Part shown: piece after piece, positions 10,303-22,150 of the stretch
How positions within the stretch are numbered: position 1 is the stretch's first letter
Layout of the letters: every line of letters starts with the position of its first letter
Origin: Castor canadensis
Taxonomy: Eukaryota > Chordata > Mammalia > Rodentia > Castoridae
Length of the DNA: 64,000 bases
NCBI RefSeq assembly: GCF_047511655.1
Contig: NC_133397.1
Coordinates: forward strand, 126,626,308-126,690,307
Reading direction: 5' to 3'
Notes under the pieces: generated by a model
Databases searched by the model: none
The model's input: only the letters and a program-made list of their open reading frames with translations
Told to the model about the DNA's origin: nothing
Program-made: the position numbers and the translations under genes

Positions 10303-12104
10303 TTTTTTTTTTTTTCACACTGCATACCTTGGAAGAGCTCAAGTTCATTTTATTCTTGAGGGGAACTTATTCCGCTCATTTCCTATAGCTTCTTAGATCC
10401 AATGGCAACATTTGGTCTCCTTCAAAGAATCTACCATCAGCCCTGCAGACTTTAGTCTCTTTGACATCTTTGTTGGAGTGCAATGGGAACTGGCAAGGCA
10501 AGAGTCACAGCTTGCATCATATGGAAAAAGAAGCATTTATTATATATACAGAGGTATATTGGGGGATGCTCCATTTTGCAGTGCCTTTCCTTCCAGTACT
10601 TTCTGCCTTTTGAGTGCTCTCAGATGGGAAATTAAAGTGGGCATGACTGTCTTAGTCTCAGTAGTCATCCCTTCCAGGCTAGCCCCCAATTTAGACAGAC
10701 TCACAGCCATGACACTTAATTATTGAGGCTCTTGTATTTGTCTAGGTGGGAAGCAGGTCATTCACTCCAAGAAGCAGCAGTTTGATGAAGAATGAAGACA
10801 CACTGGGACCATTAAAATATACCTTTCCGACATAGAAAAACAAATTGTACAGTAGCAGTTATAAACATCAGGTATGAAAAAGAAAATCTTCTCATGGTTG
10901 AGAGGTGGCGACTTTATCATAAATTCTAGCTTGGTCTGTGGGGAAGTTTCCCTGAGAATTAATTAGGCCCATTAGCAGAATATGCTGTGATAATATTTCA
11001 CAGTCATAAAACAGTTGATTTTGAAATGTTAAAGTGACAGTAGATTTAAAACAAATCAGGCAAAAGAGAAAGAGAAAAGACTAATCAAACTTAAAACTGA
11101 GCTGGGATCTATGATACCAGATTTCATTTGAAACTCCAAAATATTGACTAAGCCCAAATCTAAGGTGTTTCTTGGTGGAATGAGCAATAATGTGTATTTG
11201 TATATATTTCTGAAGGAGGTTTCTTGAGATAGTGGTTTTTAACACCCACTTGACAAGTTTTACAGTACAAACAGACCTAAGACTGTGGTTTGAAACATAG
11301 GCAAACACTCACACATAATTTGGCAAATGAAGCTAAATGATTTGGGGTTGGAATTGTTTTTTGTAGTAAAGGACAATAAATAATTCAATTTTCCATCGTT
11401 ATTTTGGCAGAGTGTAGGAATAGCATTAGACATACGGAAAATCTAATTATGAGTGCTGGACTCACTCACATTCAAGAAATTATTTTGAAAAGCCCTCAAA
11501 CCAACCAGGAGAATTTATTACCCCAATGACCAGGAATATTAAATCCAGCTAGCAATGGAAGGCTTACACCTGTGAGTGGCTAATCTAGTCACTATTTCAA
11601 AGAGTCCAAGGCTGCCACCAAACAGCATTAAAATTTTGATTATTTTATGGCTTGTCCAAATGCCCAATTCCCGAAGCAATTGTTATAATTTACACAAAAA
11701 AGAAACAGCCCACAGAAAAGAATATCCATCTTTTAACATTATTCACAAGGGTCTGGTTCTGTGTGCACACATAAAACAAAATAAAAGTATCCAGCTCAGG
11801 CAATTAAACTGTTCTTGCTTTCTATTTAAAACAGTGTGCTCATTTGTAAGTGACTCCAAAAGGAAGTTGTAGGAACGATTGTCATGATTTGCTTTGATAG
11901 GAATTATAGATTGAGTGATGATATTCCAATAGCTCCAAACAACACATCTTTTGTAATTGTCATTGTTCTAAGCCATTCACTACCAAATATTTGCAAATAT
12001 AACTAGGAAAAATGAAGCCATGGCAGCCGGTGAGATTGACTGTTACCTTGTTGCCAGAGCAAATGGGTAAAAAAACCCCACAAAATCTAGTAGAACTATC
12101 AGCC
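10303..12104. other. Unique sequence
   Basis: No repeat is recognised after the T run at about 10301-10315. Patches near 10930-11035 and 11630-11720 look moderately complex and AT-rich like conserved non-coding elements, but I cannot test that here. Open frames at 10412-10726 and 11576-11872 show no family resemblance. Confidence 0.35.
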
Positions 12105-12270
12105 CTGTGAAAAACCTTGCAGATTCTCATTTTTTCAGATAAGAAAACTAGGGCCCAAAGACGTTAACAGATGTTGGATCCATTATATTGGTGATCACGA
12201 ACAGAACCAGCGATTTTGAGTTTCTGTCTATTGCTCTTTTCTCTGCACTGCGTTGCTTGATCCTAAATTC
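12105..12270 (-). mobile_element. MIR SINE fragment, antisense
   Basis: 'ttttcagataagaaaactag' followed by 'ggcccaaagacgttaacaga' corresponds to the MIR antisense 'tttacagatgaggaaactga ggcacagagaggttaag' core. The flanks fade quickly. Confidence 0.6.
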
Positions 12271-13885
12271 CTGGTCACATCTCACCAGTCTTCACGTTAG
12301 GAAGCAACTAGAAGCTTCTACTGAGAGAGAAGGAAAACACTGGAGTTGGTTAGGAGTCCATACTGTGAATCTTCCATGTCTAGTTTCTCCACAAATATGA
12401 AACCCCAGTGAATAAATCTGAGGAAGACCACGGGGCGCCCACACCCCCTGAAATCCCCAAGCTGCCACAGACAGTGCTCCATGTTCTCGCCTCACCTGCC
12501 ACATCCCTGCTGAAGTCCCGCCCTTGCCCTGCCTCCCCGCTACCTCATTTCATCTGTTCCCTAGTTTCAGAATCTTCCATGCATCCCAGCATGGCAGCTC
12601 TCACAATTCCTCCTTTGTTGATTGTGTCCTGTCCAGAAAGCCAACTATTTCCTGATATGGCAACGCCTTCTGCCATTGACCTGTCTTATTCAGTGCCATG
12701 GTTGCATGATGATGGATAGGAACATTCACAGCGTGAAGGAACGCCTGCTATGGAAGCAGCAGAACAGCTGGGGATGTGTTCTGTGAGAGATCCAATCCTC
12801 TCACAGTTCTCTATCGCTTCTTTTTAAACTCATTCACTGTGGCTTCCTGAAGGCAGTGCTCACAAGTTTTGGCATTTTTAATGCCAGTAAATGATTGTCT
12901 GAACATCTTGCAAGAATCGTTTTTGAATAAATATTTAGGAAATGTAATGAAATAAAGAACCATCTAGGGCCCTGGAGCTCTGGATGCATGGGATGCATGG
13001 GATGCATGAGTGTCAGTGTGTCACTTTCTCTTTCCTCTAGGATGTCTAAACACCTATAAGGGAACCTGACCAGTAATAAGGATTTCCAGGAATTTCTTAC
13101 TGGGATAAAATCACACTCATTTTAACCTACTGTTAAAGAAGTTTCAAAATTTTTTAAAAAATTCAAAATAGTTTCCACTTTTTTTCTTTAAAAAGCTTCA
13201 TAATATTTCTTTTGTTTAAAAAGCACTAAATTTTTATGTAACTGTAAATTATTTCACTAAATCTGGCCACGTGTCTCACTCTTGCCTCTGACTTTGAAAT
13301 ATATCAATTTAGAAGCTTTTCCTTAAGGTAAATTATCCAACATATTTTAACAAAATACATGATCTGAGATTAGCTGAATGAAACATAAAGTTAAAAAACT
13401 CTTAAAAAGTGAAAAGTAATTTTTATGATCATTAAAGCAGTCAATCAAGGTTTTATCAGTTTCCAATTTCTTAAAATAAAATATTAAAGAATCCCATTTC
13501 TAATTATGAAGATATAGAAACACAAAAGTGCTTCATAATTTACATTTTAGCAGGGTTTTTTTGCATATAGTGGTAACACTGTTGAAAGAAGCACTAAGGA
13601 TTTTCAATTAAAGTAGCAGTGGTAAGGAGTTGGGGGTGTACAGAAAGCAATGCTAACAAGAGGGGATATTTTCACATGTTACCAACAATACTTTAGCCTA
13701 CCTCACTGGGCAAAGGCAGTAACATTTGTGCTTTGGAAAATGCAGGGTGGAGGGGAATTTCCTCCACATTTATTTTCATTTGTATTCTGGAAGTTACATA
13801 GCAATGAAGAGCCTTTTAAGGAAGTGGGAAAAGCGACAGGGTCATTGCTCCTTTTTTCTCCCTCAGTTCCTGCAAGTCTGTACAC
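12271..13885. other. Unique sequence with a short ATGCAT triplet repeat
   Basis: At 12981-13008 a 10 bp word (ggatgcatgg-like) occurs three times head to tail. From 13140 to 13540 the sequence is very AT-rich. No gene or recognised element is seen. Confidence 0.4.
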
Positions 13886-14314
13886 TGTTAGTCTGTTTTC
13901 TATTACTAAAATGGAATCCCTGAGACTGGGTACTTTATAAAAAAGACAGGTTTATTTAGCTCATAGTTCTGCAGATTCATAAGCATAGGACCAATATTGG
14001 CTCAGCTCTGGTAAAGACTTTCTGGTCACATTGCAGCATGGCAGATAGCAACATGGTGGGAGTGTCTGCAAGAGCAAGAGTTCAGGTGTTAAGACAGGAA
14101 GCCAAGGACAGACTGGGGAGGAGTAAGACTTGCTCTCATATAAAAACACACTCGTGAGACGTGACTAGGGTCTCACAAGAGCAACAGTAGCTCCTTCCGA
14201 GAGCAGCAACTGTCAGCAGGCCCAACTTCTTAAAAGTTCCAACCACCTCCCAAGGACCAACTCCCAACACATGAACCCTTGGGGCACATGGCCCAACCAG
14301 TCCAAGCCACTGCA
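13886..14314 (-). mobile_element. MaLR (MLT1/MST-like) LTR, antisense, near full length
   Basis: It opens with 'tgttagtctgttttctatta' and 'cctgagactgggtactttat', continues with 'ggtttatttagctcatagtt', and closes with 'ccaactcccaacacatgaac' plus 'ggggcacatggcccaaccag'. This is the reverse complement of a MaLR LTR read from its 3' end. It appears to be a solo LTR, since no internal region flanks it. These elements are non-autonomous relatives of ERVL and contain no intact genes here. Confidence 0.8.
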
Positions 14315-17229
14315 AGGTCTTTGGAAGGCATGTGGTTGGAAAGATCTACAAGTCAGGTGGAAATGAATTGAAAATTCTTTATTTAGAAGGAATTATAATA
14401 GCTCTGCTGTGCAGAAAATCCTTTTTCAGTATTATTCTGAGGGAGCTAATATACTCTCTTAAGTCTAGAGAAAAGACTAGAGACCATTGTCAATGAACTC
14501 AGGTCAAGACGCATGGCAATACAATAATGTCTTATTTTTGTCAAACAGGATCAGACAAAGTGGGTGTCCTATTAGGTTCCACTTTTGCTCACTGCACAGT
14601 TGCAGCGCACTGCTATCAGAGAGCTGACGGATCATCCACACCTGTATGGAGGAAGTGGGCTTGAGAGATACAGCAGTCTTAGCCACGATTCTTCAGAATT
14701 ATAATTTGACATTAAAGAGTATGTAACCTTATTTTGTAATAAGAGTACTGAACCAAACCTAGCCATCTACAATTCTGTAGTCACTCTTCTCCTGCCACAG
14801 TGACTGAGCCACCCATGTCTTGCAGAAAGTGGGAACTAAAATATGAGTTTCTATCGGTCTAAGTCTCTACCACATAGAACAGAGGCCCCTGCTGGCCTGA
14901 AATGCACATGTAGTCTCAGTAGGAAATACATTGCTGTGTAAAACCTATGGGATTTCTAAATTAATTTATTGCAGCATAACATATCCTATCCTGACACTAA
15001 CAGATAGGTAGGTTAAAGACTAAATATATTCTTTGTTGCTTTGAATTTTTCAAAGTGTTGCAAACATTGCCCAATATCTTGAAATAGCGATACGAATTTT
15101 TTAGTTTCAGACAGTTGTAGAATAGCTTAGCTTACCATAGCAGAAAATGTAGGCATGTGTTTTTCTTTAAACATTTTTGTTTTATGCTATATTTGAATCT
15201 CCATTAATTTTGAGTTAAGAAATTAGCTTGAAAAAAAATTAGATTTTATAGTGTGTTTAAGTAAGTGAAAAAGTTTTCAGTTTTATTTTATCTTGGGAAA
15301 ATTTATAGTAATAATTAAAGCTTAATAATACATAGCCTTCTATTTTACAAGTTGTTCACAAATGGTTAGGGGAAAAGTTTAAAGCTGTCCAATGCAGTTT
15401 TGTCTTAACAAAAATATTGACACCTCCTAAATGCTTTTCAATAGCGGGGTGTTTTAGTGAAGAGCAGAATCCAGTTAGCACCAATGAGAACATAAGCATA
15501 TGTTACAATGCTGAAGTGGAAGATTGCTTGTGATAGGGTGCATAAGTAAAGCAAAGAACAAGACAACATGTGTGGTCTAATCTCTGTTCTGTGTTAAGCA
15601 TTGATAAACTTTATAAATATTGTTTAGACATGTGTAAAAATGATTTAAAGGGTATACATTGACCTTAATGGTACTCAAACTTGTTGAGTTGGAATGAAGA
15701 GCTAATAAGATTGACTTTTATTCCTTTTTGACAATGAGCATATATTTTTTATGTGAGACAAAACTAAAGCAATTAAAATAAAGACTGAAATAATCCCTAA
15801 TGGATGACTGGAATGAAACGCTCTTTGGGATAACATACTCTGGTATCATGTGAGGATTTAAGAATTTCAAAAGGAAGTTGGAGTTATATGTCTCCAAATA
15901 GTCACCCAAGGGTGATGGCAGTGCCCTGATACTAGCAGTGGTCTCTGGGTTACAAGCCTTTCTAAGGTGTTCTTTTCTCAGGTTTAAGATCTATGATGTA
16001 AGGCCAAGTTGGAGACAAAGGTGAGGGTCCCTAAGAATGTTCATTAATTATTGACTTTCTAAGCTTGGTCAAGTATACAGATGACACTCTGGTGGTAAAG
16101 CATTCACGTAGAAAATAAGACAAGTCATGAGAGAAAAATGAGGTTACAATGAGAGTTCTACACGGAAGAATATTATGGGAAACATTTTCATAAGCCAGGC
16201 TGGTCCCATACATTGCAATTTGAAATAAAATTCTTAAAATAATCGTAATCTTTGATATCATCAAATAGACCAAAAAAAAAAAATGCTACCAGTGCAGGAT
16301 TTCTAAGATCCAGTTGGAAGTAGGACTAACAAGAATGTATATTCACGCAGCTGTAAAGGTACCGTCTATGCTGTGTTCTTCTGTGATGTTTACCTGTACC
16401 CACTGAATGGAGCCTCCACTGCTCTTTGCAAAAGTAAGATGTTTTCAAGGGCGTCTTTCTCTTTATGATTTCAAGGAACAGATAAATATTCTCCTCCAGT
16501 TGTTTTCAAGATATTACAAACAAGAAAAAAAGATTTGGTATCTCAAATATCGAATCTATACTAAAATTTTATTTCAGATTTTCAGGTCACGGTGTTGCAA
16601 GAAGGCATGGTCAAATACCTGAAATGAAGCACTTGCTTAAAGCAAAGGGATTTCCTAATCAGAAGACAAAGCCTCCTGATATCCATTGCAGGCTGGTGAT
16701 ACTGCAGCCTTTTGTGCACATGCACTTATCACATTCAAAGCCGTTTCTCCTTGCCTGTCAAGTGAACTGAACCCCTGATTGTCTGTCTAGGACACTGATC
16801 CATTTATAATGTATGAGACTACAGTTTTTGAACTCATAAACTGTAAACTGTATTAAATAAACTGCCTCCTGATTGATGAGTACTGCTCTCATAGGCTAAT
16901 TTCTCATCTAAACAGTGATATGAAAATTCTTGCTAAAGGGTTGGTGACAAGACTAAACGGGGGTAATAGCAGACTTAATCAAGGAAGACAAATGGGATTC
17001 ATTAACGACTGGTACTCGGCAGACAATCTTCAGAGACTTCTCAGCACAATCTCATTGGTCCAATTGAAAATAATTGTGGCTGCTTTTATCACCGAATGCA
17101 GAACAAGCCCAATGAAAAATTCTATTGGTGATATTAAGTAGAATTCAAATTTTGATTGAATTTTGTGCCAGGCAGCCCATCTTTGGATAAAGAAAGAGAG
17201 AGGGAAAGAATCCTTGGTTTCATGCTAGG
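14315..17229. other. Unique AT-rich sequence, nothing recognised
   Basis: About 2.9 kb without a recognisable repeat, RNA gene or exon. Open frames of 60-80 codons on both strands are scattered and unsupported. Confidence 0.4.
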
Positions 17230-17770
17230 ATTTGATCAGTCATGGATTGGTTTTTCCACACTGCTCATTATACCATGGTACTTTAATTAACTGGGTCATG
17301 CCCCAGCTGGCAGGGATGACTCCACAAGCAGCATCTGATCTCTGGTTGGCTTTGGAGTTGGCTCACTGTCTATTTTGCCCAATGGTGCCTTATTTTATTG
17401 AGCTGTTTGGATTTGGCTCATGTGGTAGAGATGGCAGACTCTCTAGCAAAGTTATGCCACAGTGCAGTTTGCTGGGAAGTTCTGTCTTAGTCAAAAACTG
17501 TATTTCTACCAGTCTCCCTCCAGATAGGTGAAGGATGTATGACCAAGTTCTTGCCAATGCTTGGTGGGCCAACAAAATGCGTGCCATTTGCAGACCCGCC
17601 ACACTATACTCTCCTACTCAGTCTGTCACCCTCTGCTTTCTCCATCTGTCACCCAGAGGAGCCAGTGGATCCAGCAAATACAAGGCACTTACAAAGGGTG
17701 GATCCTCAGACAGAAGGAACCTGACTCATGCTTGAGAAGAGCAGTGGATTTTACAAGAAGGAAAATAGTT
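17230..17770 (+). mobile_element. Possible old MaLR/MER-type LTR
   Basis: The phrase 'tatgaccaagttcttgccaa' resembles the 'gaccaagttctggccaat' seen in ancient LTRs, and the segment ends with 'gacagaaggaacctgactca'. Resemblance is partial and no terminal repeats are visible. Overlapping short open frames at 17232-17788 in several phases argue against a gene. Confidence 0.3.
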
Positions 17771-18140
17771 TTCATGCAGAGCGGCTGAGACCTGGGGGCG
17801 TATTTGTTAAAATGTCCAGCATGATTTTAGATGAGGCAGTTATAAAACTGCTCTTGGATCTATTAGCTTCTTAACTGACTTGCTCAGCTTTTGATTTTGT
17901 GTGTAGCTGGGTTTTATGGCAAGTGACCTTCTTGGGCATGTGACCTCTCTGCCTCAGCTGGGAATGAGGATTTTCTATCGGCTTGTCCCCACCCCTCTGT
18001 TTGTCAGCCCGATTTTCAAGTGGCTGGATATAACATGGGGAACTATCCAACCTGCCAGTAAGGAGATGAGATTAGACACATGTAGTCAAAGCCAAGTGAC
18101 ACCTTCTTTTTAGCTTTTTCCATTTTTAGCATCAAAGGGT
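17771..18140. other. Unique sequence, nothing recognised
   Basis: No feature seen. Confidence 0.4.
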
Positions 18141-18580
18141 ATGCTAGTCAGTGTTTCACCGTGTGACACAATACCTAAGAGGAGGAAGTATTTGTTTTGG
18201 CTTATGGTTTCTGAGGTCTTAGTCCATGGTCAGCTGGCTCCATTGCTGTGGGCCTGAGGCAGGACAAAAGCATTATGGCAGGGAGCATATGATGGACAGA
18301 AAGCAGAGAAAGAAAGAAAGAGAGAGAGGGAGAGAGGAGCCAGGGCCAAGGCATACTCCTTCAAAGAGCTCCCTTCCTCCATCTTCTTCTAACCAGTCCC
18401 TCCTAATTCTATGACTTCCAAATGACACCAGCAGATCATGAATCTGTCAGAGGACTAATCAATCGGGGAAGTCAGAGCCCTCTTGATCCAATCACTGCTC
18501 AGTGACTGGGTCCACCAGCTAGGGAACAAGCCATCAACACAATGAGCCAGTGTAACACTTCATACGCAAACCATGTGAGA
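18141..18580 (-). mobile_element. MaLR-type LTR (ORR1-like), antisense
   Basis: 'tgctagtcagtgtttcaccg', 'gtgacacaatacctaagagg', 'gtccatggtcagctggctcc' and 'attgctgtgggcctgaggca' form a recognisable block found in many rodent and lagomorph MaLR LTRs. A purine stretch follows at about 18303-18335. The right edge is near 'aaaccatgtga'. Confidence 0.7.
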
Positions 18581-20639
18581 TGTTACACAGGAATTTTATA
18601 GAGATCTCTCCCTATCTGGCCGGACTGAGAGGCAAGTAGAGACTGTGGCCTAGGAGTTAACATGCTTCTGAACCTCTGCCCTCTGGGTTGCACTTCTGGG
18701 GGTGATGGGCTGATAAGAGGTGGGCCACTATGGCAGGTGTGGCTATGGCTGGCCCTGGTCCTTCTGCTACCACCATGTCATCACTCCTCAATGGTGTCCA
18801 CTGCAAGCTCCTGCTATTCTTAACTGAATGGTTTGATCTTGACGGGTTTGAAGTGCTGATAAGGACAGATTTTAGTTCGTGATGTCTGGAAATTGTGAGA
18901 TAAACAATCCAGCCTCCCTGCTCCTGGTCAGGGAATATCTTTGAGGCTTGTTATACATCATGTCTTCCACATTGGACTCACCCTCACCTACCACTCAGAT
19001 ATAGAGCACACTTCCTGGTCTTCCTCCCTTTCTATGTCTTACTTCCCTACGACCTACTGGGGCTTTCTAAGATCACCACCCACACTAACTACTTGCATCC
19101 AATTCTATCTGTTCATCTGCCTCTGGAGACTCCAACCTGAGCTGTGCATGCATTTCATTTAGGGATTATGTCATCTGATTTTGGACATCATTAAGTCAAT
19201 CGATGGGTGGTGGCTGCTGATCTCTGGAGCAGCAAATTATATTCTGTTTCATAGAAATCAAAACAACCACTTGATATATAAATTTTCAAGGGGTTGGATT
19301 AGAGCCAGTTCAATTTGACAGTTTTATGTAAAATAAGTTTTTGCTGTCTTTGGACACTCTAAGACCTGTCATCATCAACACTTTTTATCTAGTTGAAGCA
19401 ACTTCAAAGGAATGTGATGAGTCAATCTCTCTTTTCTATTTTTTGAACACTCAACTATACTGTTTTATATTTGTAACCAAAGGGTATTAGGCCCACTCTA
19501 GACTTGGGGATGGAAAATTTCCATTTGAACAATAGGTTAGCTGCACCTGGCAGGTGCACTGACCTGGCGTTGCTTCAGAAGAGGCAGGTCTTGATGACAG
19601 CTGAGCTCATGCTATTCCTTCCTGTATGTTTGTGCCAACCACACTTTCCAGTGGATATGCCGGTATGGCTGGGGATGGCTTTTATTCTTCCTACAAGATC
19701 CATCAGTTTCCTTATGTCAAATAAAAATGTGATCTTAATCATTGTAGTAATAACTGAGGGCTGGCTTCCAGCCATTGAAGAAATACAAAAGTAATTCCAT
19801 AGAAAGTCAAAGTACAAGGATTGGGCCTGCCATGTACTTCAGGTTCAGCCCTAGCACATCTCACTACCCATGTTCCACAGATGGCCGCCATGTTGCCCTG
19901 AGGTCCTTCAGAGCTAGAAATTCTGGGACTGTCCCAGCTCTTGCTATACATAAGTGAGTGGCACATATGAGTCTTACCTTGACTTTGTGCCCTCCCCAAG
20001 GTCTCTGCACTTTCAATGGCCTCTTCCTGCTCATTTGGCTGTCTGCCCCTGAGGCTTGACAAAGCCAGGTTTCCCATATTCTCCCATCACTGAAGTACTG
20101 TCAGAGTGAAATGTGATTCTAGCCAGGAGAGGATAACACTAATCCTTTAAATTTTCAGACAAAAGCAGATGCAAACATATCTTTGTTCTTCGAATCCCTA
20201 AGGCGACACGCACCTTCCCCTCTGAGCCTGTCTTGTCTTCTCCAGAACCCATAATAACGAGCACGTTGAGTAGAGATCACAACTTTGAGGGTAAACAGCC
20301 AAATATCCCTCAGCATCTTCTGACGCCAGTGTTATTGCCCTCGAGTATTTCTTCAGGTTTTGAAGAGTGATGCGAGGGAGCGTTCCAGTGCTGGCTCTGG
20401 CCCCTGAGTCACGGGCAGGGACACTTCTCAGCTGGCAAGGTATTTCATTCCCTGTAGCTAAGGCTTTGCAGATGCCTCCTAATGAAAGATACTAAGCAAT
20501 GTCTTGGAAATTCACCTAAAGCTATAGAAACGAAGGACAGGTGCTAATTGAAACAGGAGAATCTGAGTTTCTGGTGAAATTTCTGACAAAAAGAAACTTG
20601 AGAATGTGGTTACAGAAGTCTCACTAGTTACCATGAGAA
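18581..20639. other. Unique sequence
   Basis: No gene is supported. Opposite-strand open frames at 19504-19794, 19575-19817 and 19739-20077 overlap each other, so at most one could be real, and none shows a domain. The 20200-20470 stretch is slightly GC-richer with several CpGs but lacks a clear element. Confidence 0.35.
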
Positions 20640-20880
20640 AAATGATGCATATGTATACATTACAGTTATATATTTAATTACATACATATATTCCTTTACT
20701 TAAATAAGTGATGGTATGCCACCTGTACTGTTTAGCCGCTTACTTCTAAATCTTGGGAATTACTACATATCTTTCCATATAGAAAAGTCTTATTCCATAT
20801 AATGAATTTATAGATATAATTATATGGAAGGTTACGTCACACAAAGATTGATCTCTGCCATATAATCATTGTCCCTGAAG
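20640..20880 (-). mobile_element. Old L1 3' region fragment, antisense (tentative)
   Basis: 'acatatctttccatatagaa' and the following 'ccatataatga' resemble the antisense L1M 3'UTR sequence around 'catctttccatgtcagtac ... attccattgtatgg'. The match is weak and boundaries are guesses. Confidence 0.35.
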
Positions 20881-20936
20881 TTCAAGTCAACTTAACTTTT
20901 TCTAAATCATCTGTAAAGTGTAGTCAAATAGAACAG

Positions 20937-21019
20937 TTTTGTTTTGGTACTGGGGTTTGATCTCAGGGTCTCTTGCTTGCTAGGCAGGTGCTCTACTACT
21001 TGAGCCATGTCTCCAGCCC
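20937..21019 (-). mobile_element. tRNA-like SINE monomer, antisense
   Basis: 'ttggtactggggtttgatct', 'cttgcttgctaggcaggtgc' and 'tgagccatgtctccagccc' give a complete tRNA-like unit without any 7SL part. It is one of the better-preserved copies. Confidence 0.9.
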
Positions 21020-21999
21020 TAAATATAAGTTTTATTGGCAACACTCTAACATGTAGAGTGCTAAACTCTGGTGTAGCTTGTAAAACAGGCATTTAGAACT
21101 TCAATTACAATGGCCATTCAAAACCTGGCTTAAAAAGCATTTAAATTGATCACTCATAGCAAATCACAAATGATTAAAGTGAGAAAATTCAACCAGAATT
21201 CTCTGGAACTTATTAATAGGCCTTTGTGTTTGCTTAGTGTGACTGCAGAGTTTACATCAGAAGTTTGATGTGATGTTTATTTATTTGACAAGGAACATGT
21301 AAACTACAATGCTAAGTTTTGATTACTGTTCCTTCCCAATTTCTTTTTCTATTCATGATACCCTGCCGTTGGAGAATGAGAATTAATCAAAGTCATGGGG
21401 AGTGTGTAGCATTACTTTTCACCATTGTTTTTCCTCTGTTAGTTGACATCATAGAGTGACCTACAAAAGATGCTTTCCATTAATTCCTGTGATGCATTAA
21501 TAGGTGTATAGCTTCTGCATGTTCTCTTCCTGTATGGATTTGGTCCAAGCATCAAGCACTTTTGCATATCTGAGACAGAGATAAAATAGTAGCTGAACTG
21601 AACCCCTATTTTGACATTAAAAGTCATTCTTTATTCATTTTCTCCACTCCCCCCCAACAACAACAAAAAGAAATATTCCACAAACTTTCTTGCTTTCGGT
21701 CACAAGTCATATAAAAGAAGAAAACCATCTATTTGATCACCAACTAGAAGTAATGCCAGATCATTTTAAACTATTTGTGGGTGTGAATCATGATTTTGAG
21801 AAGCTGGCAATTTTATTGAAATGTCTGATCTTTTGTGCATGACAGAAACTCCTTGGGAAACAGCCAAACAAAAACTCATGGTTTAGGCACTGGGAAAAAT
21901 AGGAAGACTTACTGAGTGGAGAACCAGGAATTCAGAGCCAAGGAGGATGACAAATGAAGACCCAACTTCTGTAAGAAAAAGGTTACCTTGGAGCATTAT
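21020..21999. other. Unique sequence, nothing recognised
   Basis: Only a short C/AAC-rich stretch near 21648-21666 stands out. Confidence 0.4.
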
Positions 22000-22150
22000 A
22001 ACTAAAGATGTGACAACACATGGCATATTTTTGAATCCTGATTCCCTGAATTACTTGCTGCTTGACCCTGAAGAAATAATGGAACTACTGAGTTTCTTCA
22101 TGCATAAATTAGAGAGAGCCTTGTTTTGCCTATCATAGACACAGAGAAAA
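22000..22150 (+). mobile_element. MIR SINE fragment, sense (tentative)
   Basis: 'ttgaatcctgattccctgaa', 'ttgctgcttgaccctga' and 'gtttcttcatgcataaatta' follow the MIR order 'gaatcccggctctgccactt ... gtgacctt ... gtttcctcatctgtaaaat', with strong divergence. Confidence 0.5.
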
